Assembly: GCA_024663395.1 (NCBI GenBank)
Contig: JANFAH010000024.1
Location: 124,001 to 188,000 of the forward strand
Source: Pisolithus tinctorius
Lineage: Eukaryota > Basidiomycota > Agaricomycetes > Boletales > Pisolithaceae
Direction: 5' to 3'
Length of the DNA: 64,000 bases
The notes under the pieces were generated by a model. That model was given only the letters and a program-made list of their open reading frames with translations. It did not search any database and had not been told where the DNA came from. Numbering within the stretch: the first letter of the stretch is position 1; every line of letters starts with the position of its first letter. Of the stretch, positions 22,881-32,134 are shown in pieces. A program made the translations under genes and the position numbers.

Positions 22881-23066
22881 CCCCGGGATCCTAACCGGGT
22901 TAACAAGTTGGTAGCTTTGTACTCCGGAAGCCAAAACCGGTAGTCTCAGTTGAGACAAAACAATTAGAGTCTACCCCAGGATCCTAACTGGGTCAACAAG
23001 TTGGCACTCTGGTACACCAGAAGCCAAACTGGTGGTCTCGGTAGAGACAAATCAATTAGTGCACCA
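22881..23066 (+). repeat. Two tandem 93-nt units in the LARD internal region
   Basis: The unit starting CCCCGGGATCCTAACCGGGT at 22,881 recurs at 22,974 as CCCCAGGATCCTAACTGGGT, and both continue through AACAAGTTGG, AGAAGCCAAA-like and GAGACAAA..CAATTAG blocks. Several differences are CG to CA/TG. Function unknown. Confidence 0.75.
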
Positions 23067-24392
23067 CTCTGTTCCCCTTAGCAGTCCCCCCTGGCTTGTC
23101 CTGCCAGGCCTTTGGTTTCACCCAGCTTTACAGCCCTGGTCTGGACTTGCCAGCTCCGGTCCCCTTGTGGCCCTGGCTCATCCTGCCAGTCCCTCAGCCT
23201 CAACCTGGCTTTGTAGCCTTGGACCGGACTTGCTAACTCCGGTCCCCCTATTTGTGTCCGCTTTTTCCACCTGCGGACTCCTTTATGACCGGTCTCCTGA
23301 GTTCCGGTCTTCCCTCCTGCGCTAGGCCTTGTCAGCCCTTGTGCGGCCTGTTATCTCTGGATTTCCCTAGAGCCCCTGACCGGTCTTGCTGACTCCGGCT
23401 TTCTTTCTCTTTTCCGGTGTTCGTCTCCAGGCCTCCTCATGGCCCCTGACTGGTCTTGCTCACTCCGGACTTCCTTCTTTTGGCCGGTCTCCGGCCTCCC
23501 TCGGCCTTTGATACCCCTTGGGTAGCTCTATGCTACTCCTCTGTCACTCATTTGGCCTTCGGGCCTCTCCCTCCTCCCGGAACTACCCCTGTCCTCCACC
23601 CCAGTGCTATGGTCTTGACCTAGCACCTCTTTCCAGTCCTTGGTGGACCCGGCCTTGGTTCTCTCTCGGTCTCTGAACCCCTGTTTAACCGGCCTTGTCA
23701 ACTCGTTAGGAACTGAAGTATCTTGGTTGTAGGGAACCGACTAGCCCACTCAATTGGCACCCATTGGTGGCCGAGTGTAGTGCAGTCACCTATCCCCACC
23801 TAATACTAAAGTTTGCTAACCCCCCTGACGTCAACCCCGCCTTGGAGCATGAATTTGCTTGCAAGACACCCCGGGCTTCAGCCCATCTGACAAACCCCCG
23901 ACTCTGCCGGTCTGTTTCCCAGCTCACCCACTCGCCCCGGAACTTGTATGTTTGCGAGGCCCCTTCGGGTACCAGCTAACCCCTCACCTTCCCCTAAACC
24001 ATTGCCACTGTCACCCCACCATCGACTCTGGAACTCCAGTCCTACCCACTCTCCCGACTCCGGTCTTACCGGTTGTCTTTTGGCCTGCCGGTCTTCACCG
24101 GCCTTCGGTTTCCTCTCGGGCTCTGGTTCCAGCCTTCATACCCTCACCTGTGACTCCGACACTCCTTACTATCCCCATACCAGTCCGGCCTGCTCTGCCG
24201 GCCTTGTATCTCCAGTTTTAACGCTTTTCCGGCCTTGAAAAAGCTTCCCCAAACTGGTCTTAACACCTGTTAAGCTGGTCTTGGCATTCTCAGTACTCGG
24301 ACTTACAACTCCGGTGGTAGTGCTCCTACTACCCGTCCAGTACTCCACTCCATGGTCCTAGCCCATACCTCATACCCCTGTAGACTTGGGAA

Positions 24393-24413
24393 GTCTACCC
24401 TAAGAGGGGGATA
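24393..24413 (+). promoter_or_regulatory. Internal polypurine tract-like motif of the LARD-like element
   Basis: GTCTACCCTAAGAGGGGGATA matches the element's own 3' PPT (AAGAGGGGGATA at 26,480-26,490) and the pol-internal copy of the coding element. It lies 56% along the element. Confidence 0.5.
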
Positions 24414-26479
24414 AGGGACCTCGCTAGTGACCTACTCTCTTCCAAACCCCTGTCTGCTACCTCTCTGGTGCCCTCAGCACAACCCTGCTCGGTCCCTGCA
24501 CACCAGTTCCCAGTTCCTTGGCCCGGTCCTTGCATACTGAAACACTCCTGAACCACCTGCCCTGGGTTGCTCCCAGCCCCTGACATTTGTGTTGGTACTC
24601 CAGTCTCACTATCTCAGTAGTCCTTGGCCTCAGTGATTGTGTGTTCACCGGTCTCACTGGCCTCGGCCTCCTGTTCTCAGCCTTTCGGCTGGACAACCCC
24701 TAGGCCTCACCCGGTCTCCAGACCCCCTGAACCGGTCCTCCAATGACTTTTGGCCCTCGGGCTTCTTGCCACCGGAAGACCCACCTCCAACCAACTCTGG
24801 ACACCCCTAAACCGGACTCAACACCTGGACTCACCTCCTATTGACATCTCTAGGCCTTCATTGAACCGGTCTTATGACCTGCTGGTCCCCAGTTCATGCC
24901 TAGATATGCTAGGTCCTCTGGTCCTTGTCCAGACCAAACTCTAGCTGTTGTAGACAGCCCCTAGTCCCTCGATGACCTCCAGAAGCCCGTCCAGCCTGTT
25001 TCCAAGGTGCTCAGCACCTGGCCTTGCCACTTCCGGCCTCGGGTTTGCATCTTGCTACCCCTGGTTACCCCGGTCTCAGTGTTAGCCCACTGGCCTACAC
25101 TGTTTTGGCCTCCCATTGTCAGCCTGCTAGCTGGATAGCACCTCAGATCATCTCCGACTACCCCAAACCCCTCTGACACCTTCAGACCAGCCTCCAGTCA
25201 GCCACTCTGGCCCAACCCAGCTCCAGACCAGTCTCCCTTTGGGTTTCCGGCCTTACAGCCCCACCCAGGTCAAGACTGGTCTCCCATAGCCTTTCTAGCC
25301 CTTACTGGCTCCCGACTGGTCCCTACCTGGCTTTTCTAACCCTCCCTGACCATTAGACCGGTCTCCAGCTGCCCCTTCCGGTCCTCTCTGACCCTCAGAC
25401 CGGTTCCCGGCCTTCCAGGCCTTCTGTTCCCTTGACCGGTCTTCGGTCTTGCTGTTTTCGCCAGACCACTCGCTTTAGCACAACAGGCTTCAGCTGCTCT
25501 CGGTCTCGGTCTCCAGCTTTGGCCACCACCGGCCTGAGCCACCCTCGGTCTCAGCCTTCGGCTTTGACCCCTGTCTCTGGCTTCGGTTTCCTGTTCCCTT
25601 GTTATATGTTTTCTTGGTTTTCTGTTATCCGTTTTCTTTTTCTGTAGATATACACTTTCAGACCCCATGACCCCCTGGAGCAGACCTTGGACCTAAACCC
25701 GGCCTTCTCGGCACTTCTCATGACCCTCCGTATCCCTGCAGTACAGTCCCAGTCCAACTGGTGCATTCCTAGACCGGTTTTCCGGCCTTCCTGGCACCCA
25801 CCTAGCCTTTGTGTCATTCCACTGTCACTCAGCAGCACCTGGTACACCCCTGGACCATCTTTTGGTCATCTCTGGACCTCTCCGACCCTCTCGGTCTCCA
25901 TGTTGCCCTGAACCGGCTTCGAAGCACACCTCTGGCCCTAGTGGCACACTCCTGGTACATTAGTTGGACATTACCGGTCCCCTGTACATCTTCGGTCTCC
26001 AGTTTCCCTGACCTGGCCCTGAAGCACACCCCTAGGCCTTACCTGGTTATTCCCAGCCTTCGGTTTGCCTTAACCCAGCTCCGAAGTGCAACTCCGGCCC
26101 TCTGAGACATCGGCCTCAGCTTTCAGCTGTCTCCAGAAACCCCTGTACAGCTGGTCTAGTCACTTCCAGACTCGGCTTTGCCTTGTCCCGGCCTGCTGAA
26201 CTGTCTGGCAGCCTCCTAGACTGGTCTCCGGCCCTCTTGTTGTCGCTTCCCTGGCCTCGGGTTCCCAGAACAGTCCTTGGACTTGACCCTTGCCTACAAA
26301 CCCGGCTTGTCCCATTCCGGTCTGAACTACTGGACCTCCGGTCATCGCTGGCCTGTCTCCCAGCCCTCAGGCTCACCCTTGGCACTGTGTGTGCACTCAG
26401 ACTCACTCCTAGTCATGGGACCTCACTGCATAACCCTCTGAGCATATTTCCCTATGGAACCTCAAGGGTTCGGTTCCTA

Positions 26480-26491
26480 AGAGGGGGATAC
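26480..26491 (+). promoter_or_regulatory. 3' polypurine tract of the LARD-like element
   Basis: AAGAGGGGGATAC directly precedes the 3' LTR; same tract as in the coding Gypsy element. Confidence 0.8.
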
Positions 26492-27395
26492 TGTCATATC
26501 CATGACTCTTGGACTCGTTCCCAGTCCAGTCCGGACCCCTAGCCCCTATCTCCGGTCAACTCCGGTCCTGGTCCAGCCTAGAAAACCCAGTCCCAGCCCT
26601 AGATAACTCAACTCCGGCCTGCATAACTCAAGTCCGGTGTTTTACCCCTATCTCCGGTCCATTTCGGCCTCTCGGCCTTGCACTGCTCCACCCCGGTCCT
26701 CCCAGGTCTATGTCCAGGTCACCCGGACATAACTCCGGTCTGTTTCCCTTTGTTTGTACTATATTTAGTCTAGCCCGTTCATCAGACTTTGCTTACTGTA
26801 CAATCCTGTGTCCGACCCTGGTTATGCCGGTCACCCGGACTTTGGCTATTAGCCTCTGCATAGCCACTGTGGCTATCCTCGTCTTGCTAATCATCTCACT
26901 AATAGCTTATTCACAAGTCTGGCTCTATGTTCATTATCCCGGACTGGCCTCATGTATTTAACCCCTGTACATACTTCATAGCACCCTCAGTCAGAATATC
27001 AATTAAGTATTACCCTCAACTCCTGTACCACACCCCGAGACTACTCTATAGCTAAGGCCGAGCCTTAAGCTATCCCCGACCCCTGTCCCGGACCTCTCCC
27101 CGGCTTGCATAAGGGTACAGCACATAAGCTGAGACCAAGGGAGGTAGATCCAACCCCGGACCAGCTTCCCCCCTGTGCGCACCCAAGACCGGTCGGTTTC
27201 CCACGCTACCGGTTTTGTTCCCGCACTCCCGGCCTTAAGTCCGGTCCTCTGGACTTAGCCCCTAACCTCCGGCCTCAACTCCGGTCCAACCGGACTTGGC
27301 CCCTGTCTCCTGGCCTCGATTTTGGCCACTCGGACTTAGCCCCTGTCACCCGGTCTTGAAGCCTGGTCACTCCGAGGGTAAACCTGTACTTCACA
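26492..27395 (+). repeat. 3' LTR of the complete LARD-like element
   Basis: 904 nt; pairs with 20,644-21,547. Example differences are CTTGG/CTCGG, CCCGTT/CCCATT and CTTCATAG/CTTCGTAG. At its end CCTGTA versus CCCATA suggests both LTRs decayed independently from CCCGTA, which is what the subfamily A LTR has. Confidence 0.95.
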
Positions 27396-27400
27396 GGTAG

Positions 27401-29831
27401 GTCCTATTGGGTGAATGAAGTTTGCAGTCACTTCGGTGTCATCATTCAACGATTTGGCTAGTTGCCATTGACATTCTACATCACCAAAATTGACATCTAT
27501 CCCAAAGCTTGCAACCCCAGGGGGCTTGCTTAACGATGATATGGTGTGTCTTGTCAGACAATTGTGGGAGAAGTGCCCTGGTTTATGACAGATGTAACAC
27601 AGACCCTCAGCCTTGTGCCGCTCCTGCTCGTCTTTACTGAGCTTAGGCATGTCGTGCTCACACTTGTCTGAACGTCTGTCATGCTTTCCCTGAGACTGAC
27701 AAGTGTCTGTTGATGCCGCCTCCTTTCGCAGCTCATAATCCCTACGTTTTCTCCAGTGATGTCTCCATTCATGCTTGGAGGACTCAGGTCCCTCTGGAGA
27801 AGCGGCAGTGCTGGCCATGGCTCACTTCTTACTTTGTCATCTTTGGGACTTCGGAATATAATCTCCCATAATGGACTGAGCAATCTCAAGAACCTCTGCA
27901 CTCGCTATCACTCTCTTCAGTGAAGAGATCTCCAGGTTTAGCTTTTCTCTCCACAAGTCTCGCTGGAGTTCTTTGCGAAGACACGACCAGAGTTTATGGA
28001 CTTTAGCACATTCATCTGTTTCCCCTATCATGTTCCAGAGCTCATTCAACTTGTACACGTAATTTTTTACAGTTTTAGAATTCTGGTAGCACACCTGTAG
28101 CTTCTCTCTCTGCTGTAGGCAGAAATTGATAGGGAAGCAATAGTTAAATAGCTCCGTAAAGAAATCTGACAGTCTCCATTTATAGGGGTCTCCAGATACT
28201 TTGTGCACATAGAACTTGTATGCCTTGCCCATCAGATAATGTGACAGCATGAAAGTGCATTTCTTTGGGGCCACTCAGCCATCCTCAACGTACACCATTC
28301 CTTCAGTGACAAAATGGTGGTACGAATGTGTGTCATCCGACCCATTGTACTTATTCGGTGGAATTGGTTTCAACATCGTCTTTCGTCTCAACTTCGACTG
28401 TCTTTTTGCATTATGGTGTCCCCGTTTATGCTTTCAGGATCTCCCTTGCCTGTGGTGCCTACTCCCATCTGATGAATCAGAGTTTGTTGAGCTACTAGTG
28501 GTAGAGGAACCATCATCACTATTTGATGATGAGCTGCTATCATCCGAAGGTGAGCTGCCACTCATCAAATGTGTATCGTTTGAATCCTTGGATTCAGGGG
28601 ACAAGGTGTCGTCTGAGCTGCTGCTCGAATCAGGCATAGTCCCTGTGGAATCTGAGCTGCTCTTGTGACGAGGGTTTCGCCTGGATCAATGTTTCTTCCC
28701 CTTACGTCTGTCAGGATGTCTGTCACCCTTTTCCAGGCATTTCAATGTCAACCCGATATAACTTTTCAGATCAATTTGTTTAACAGGTTCCATCACTTTT
28801 GGCATCCTTTGCTGTTCGCAACGCTTGTCATCCCATCGAGCAACCCTCTCCACTATTTTCCTTATCAGGTTTGGGGTTATTCCGGAGGAGTAGGTGGCAG
28901 TTTTCATCACCTTTGCTTTCTGGTGAGACCTCTCCTTCTTTTTCTTAGAAGCACCATTCTTCCTGGTTGACTTTGTATTGACCCTGCCAGCGGGTGACAC
29001 CGAGTTCACTGGCTTATTCCCTGAGGGTCCAGGTTCGTCACTGTCGCTTTGGCTAAGCCTCTGGGCCATTTTCCAAGATGCCAGTGCAGCACATTGTGCT
29101 TCGGGGTTCCCCTCCTCACCACTCAGGCTCAGTGCCCCCCAATTCCTGGGGTCAATACCCTTTCCCTTCATATCTCTGGGGTGGCTTTCAGGTTCTGAAG
29201 AAGTGTCCGCATGTGAGTACCTCTGCACAGATATCGATCTCCTCCTAATTCTTTCCCTTTCATCAGGGGTCAGATTTCTCTCAGCTTCTTGAACTGTTCA
29301 CTCAAGTTCAGGCTGTAGTTGACTACCTCCGGTGTGCCTTTCACGTGATTTCTTTTGCACCACCATGGTCCACAACTGCAGGTCATTTGGCTCTACCTCT
29401 GTCTCACTCATAGGCAAGGGTGAAGGGGCATTATTCCTGGTATTTTCAGGTAGTTCTATCTGTACACTGTGAGCCAGTACCGATGCTCTAACAGTACTGT
29501 TTTTGTAGCTCTCCAGGAGCCTGAACACCCCGGGATACACTGGCGAGACTAATCTCGAGCCAGGCTCGTCTATGGTTGCACCTTTGGGCACCGGACTTGC
29601 ACTTCTGGTGCTTACTCACATGACATCGCTGTACTTTCGGGCAGCATCGGCTGGGTTCTCAGTCGGGATTGGGGGGTGACTTCTGACGGGAGTCATTTTT
29701 GACAGTGGGGAACTCTCGACAGCTTCAGCACCAGGCTTGGCTGTCAGGCTATGGGGTAGGGAAGCCGCTCGAGCTCAAGTAGCTCGGTGGAGGTTGTATT
29801 GAGCATTCTGTGTTTCAGGAAATTTTGACAT
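27401..29831 (-). pseudogene. Old Gypsy element: gag
   Basis: A minus-strand ATG at 29,831 (MSKFPETQNAQYNL) starts a broken Gag. Frames at 29,591-29,298, 29,228-28,686 and 28,637-28,434 are polar, Ser/Lys/Glu-rich with acidic runs. At 28,274-27,837 is the conserved Gag core (MAPKKCTFMLSHYLMGKAY, FTELFNYCFPINF, DLWREKLNLE). At about 27,600 a perfect CCHC zinc knuckle, CYICHKPGHFSHNC, is intact. Several stops are TGA where CGA would be expected. The frame continues past the inserted element at 20,643. Confidence 0.8.
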
Positions 29832-30115
29832 GATACTCACCTCTTTTCTATGCAAGGGATCAGTTCGCAAATTGTTGAGGGAGGTATCGAGGGAGGATGT
29901 GTGTTTAGAGTTTTAGACCAGTGTTAGAGAGGATAAAAATATGTGACTCCGAGGTGAAGTAGTAACACTTGCAACATAGACACAAGAGACTTTCCTTTAG
30001 ACATGCTACACAATTATCCAGACATTGTGGTCTGTATTGATGTAGGGAAGGAAGTCCCTCTATCTCTACATAGTACGAGTCTCTTTATACTGTAGCTAAC
30101 AGGCACGAAATGTCA
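29832..30115 (-). repeat. Probable 5' LTR / leader of the old Gypsy element
   Basis: On the minus strand the sequence starts TGACATTTCGTGCC, has a TATAAAGAG box about 25 nt in, and runs into the gag ATG. No second copy survives in the window to prove it is an LTR, and its 3' edge is not defined. Confidence 0.4.
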
Positions 30116-30205
30116 ACGCAGATGAACAGGATAAGTAAATCAAAAAGATAAATGAGAAACAAATTGGATCTGTCAAGTGAACGAACATCTCTTGGGAACA
30201 TACTG

Positions 30206-30611
30206 TCAACCATCGGTCCAAAACCCTACATTGCACTTACCAGCTTGTGTCGTCAGGAGATCCTTCTCTGACTGGCGCTTTGCTTTTTTTCGTTGTTGCG
30301 TTTCTATTTCTCTGCCACTTGGTAGAGCATGAGACTCAGCAAAATCAGAATGCAAAGTAGTAGGTTTCTCCAATTCTTTAGTCCGTATTGTGTAGTGATG
30401 GAGTTGGGTGTGTGAGTGAGATGTGGTGGTGAAAGTCTGCTTGGTCACATGGAATTTGCTCCGTTTCATTCCTGCTGTCTCTAGGAGTGTAACCAAATTG
30501 CCCTGCACACAAGCACTGCGGGAGGGTGTCAATGTGGAGGTTGATGAGCAATTTTCTAGGAAGCTTCCTGAAAGTTGACTCTGCTTGTGCCTTTTCCGCA
30601 GTATATGACAT
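30206..30611 (-). pseudogene. Host gene 5' fragment cut off by the old Gypsy element
   Basis: An ATG at 30,611 (MSYTAEKAQAESTFRKLPRK) begins a protein-like frame (KLLINLHIDTLPQCL); a second frame one base off (GNLVTLLETAGMKRSKFHV to SEKDLLTTQA) continues to a canonical GTAAGT donor near 30,237. About 120 nt past that donor the old retrotransposon's edge begins, so the remaining exons are missing here. Either an unrecognised tiny intron or an indel joins the two frames. I do not recognise the family. It is divergent to the flavin reductase gene, with only 100 nt between the two start codons, suggesting one bidirectional promoter. Confidence 0.4.
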
Positions 30612-30711
30612 CTGTCAATCGCACATACCTATACGAATCTAAGCTGATCACCTGCAAAGCCACAGTCACGGTGTGGCTCCGAGCTCAACTGGTTGCTATC
30701 AAATTCCTACC

Positions 30712-31812
30712 ATGTCCCTACCTCCCTTCGACCATGGTGCCCACACCAAGTACACGGAACCACCAAATGTTTCGTGGACGCTCGGCCAGAAGGTCGAGAA
30801 CACCGAATCTGGGAGGAAATGGTTGGAAGGGGAAGAACAAGGATGGCAAATAATCAATACTGCAGAAGATACCCCGTAAGTCCTGGCATTTTAGCTTGTT
30901 GTTTGACGATTGATGTTGGAGCGTAACAACCATCCTTAGGCAATTATACCCACTCATGACTAGCGCGATAGTACCTAGACCCGTAGCGTTCGTCTCTTCC
31001 ATCTCCGAGGCCGGGGCAGAGAACCTCGCGCCTTTCAGGTACGATAATCACTCCCGTTGGAGATTCATCCTATTCAAAGACCGTTCCCCGTTATGAAAGT
31101 TATTTCAACACGGCACGTAGTATACATTATCTGCTACTCTGGTTTCCGCTTAACAATAGGGATATATACACCGCGTTCAGGTAACTCGCAACCCGCCGAT
31201 CGTTTCCTTCTCATGCAGAAACGCCCCGCGCGTCAAAGACACCGCTACGAACGCGAAGAATGGCCTCGGTTTTACCGTCAATATCATCAGCGAGCCATTC
31301 GTCGAGAACGCGAACGTAACGGCCATAGACGCTCCGCCTGATTTCGACGAATGGACTATCAGCGGGTTGACAAAGGCCCCGAGCGTGGGTGGTGCGAAAT
31401 TACGTATATATGCCCCTGGTTACCTTGCTTTTTTAGATTCATGTCAAAGCCCCGCGTGTCAAGGAGAGTGCGTTCAGTATGGAATGCGACGTGAGAGATC
31501 TCTGCCTGAGCATGATACTCTCCTCTCACGCTCTACCAATTCGTGTAGCTCTTCCAAGCCATCGATATCGTTCATCCTGTCAGTGGAGAGATCACTGCGA
31601 CACTAATTCTCGCACATGTGAAGTATATCCACGTTCGCAAGGACGTACTGAACGAGCGCGGGGTTGTCGATATCACCAAGTATAAACCAATCGCCCGATT
31701 AGGGGATATCTCGTACGGGAGAGTCGGTGACGTCTTTAGATTGCCTAGGCCTGTGTGGGAGCAGGAGAGGGAGAAGATCGAGCAGGCTTCGGAGAACAGT
31801 AAGCAGTCGTAA
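30712..31812 (+). CDS. Flavin reductase-like FMN-binding (split-barrel) protein
   Basis: The spliced protein starts MSLPPFDHGAHTKYTEPPN, continues to LYPLMTSAIVPRPVAFVSSI, the N-terminal signature of the flavin-reductase-like FMN-binding family, and then FTVNIISEPFVENANVTAID, IHVKAPRVKESAFSMEC and KYIHVRKDVLNERGVVD. These proteins bind FMN in a split beta-barrel and may reduce flavin or act with a partner oxygenase. Introns I can place: 30,876-30,939; about 31,039-31,100; 31,113-31,180 (GC donor, see findings); 31,385-31,436; 31,491-31,548. With these the frame is open to the TAA at 31,810-31,812. Start chosen at the first ATG in frame with the conserved N-terminus. Roughly 245-265 residues, normal for the family; cytosolic, no signal peptide. 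Confidence 0.82.
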
Positions 31813-32134
31813 AGGACGGGGGGGGTCTACTGAGTTTTGTGACCAACCAAATACCACGGAAGAAGGTTACAAGCGACGATGTAGTGTAGTGGGTAGTAAG
31901 GGTTCGTGCATCAGAGGGACATGGAATGATGGAATCACGGTCACGACCAGTCGGTGACAGGTTTAAACCATTTATTCGCTTACTGATGTGTGGAGATTCC
32001 AAGATGAGGGTTAGGAAATATTAATTGTGACTTGTCATCTCGCTATCAAGAACCCACAACGAGCAACTGAGCAAACTGGATGACATTGTTCATTGAAAAT
32101 AAAATATACAAGCCTCCAAAATCTAACCCGATAT
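31813..32134. other. Tail-to-tail intergenic region
   Basis: Holds the 3' untranslated ends of the convergent flavin reductase and PMT genes. Nothing else was seen. Confidence 0.6.

Larger units (their letters stand above)
21548..26491 (+). other. Internal region of the LARD-like element
   Basis: It begins with GTATATTCTGACTCACACTT, matching the leader of the coding element. The rest is C/T-rich with dense CCGG words; open frames are short, lack known motifs and overlap in all frames, so I call none a gene. From 23,907 on it is shared with the truncated copy at 2755. A possible shred of pol homology surrounds the internal PPT-like site (TAGAC..GGGA.GTCTACCC, as in the coding element at about 15,270). 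Confidence 0.8.
20644..27395 (+). mobile_element. Complete non-coding LTR element (LARD-like), subfamily B
   Basis: A 6,752-nt element with two 904-nt LTRs, TG...CA ends and a perfect target duplication GGTAG (20,639-20,643 and 27,396-27,400). The 4.9-kb internal region has no frame with gag or pol motifs. It does keep a primer-site region and a polypurine tract nearly identical to those of the coding Gypsy element at 11,224, plus a central PPT-like copy. This structure fits a large retrotransposon derivative mobilised in trans by that lineage. I count 18 variable LTR sites (2%), all transitions and all but one at CpG. The internal sequence is very rich in CCGG-containing words such as CCGGTCT. 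Confidence 0.9.
6235..30115 (-). mobile_element. Old, decayed Gypsy retrotransposon (scaffold of the nested cluster)
   Basis: Removing the three insertions (8171-9073, 11,224-18,760 and 20,644-27,395, each with one target duplicate) rejoins one Gypsy coding order on the minus strand: gag with zinc knuckle, protease, RT, RNase H, integrase and a C-terminal extension. The joins are exact: the RT motif before 18,766 continues as TYQALMNHIFGEYIG after 11,223, and the integrase continues across 9074/8170. Many stops and frameshifts show it is dead. A plausible 5' LTR edge (TGACATTTCG on the minus strand) is at 30,115; the 3' end near 6235 is cut by the LARD copy. Confidence 0.85.

Noticed and set aside
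21548..26491. Possible hidden gag or pol in the complete LARD
   Set aside because: I looked for zinc knuckles, D-S/T-G, YxDD and integrase motifs in the plus-strand frames and found none; only a short pol-like shred around the internal PPT remains.
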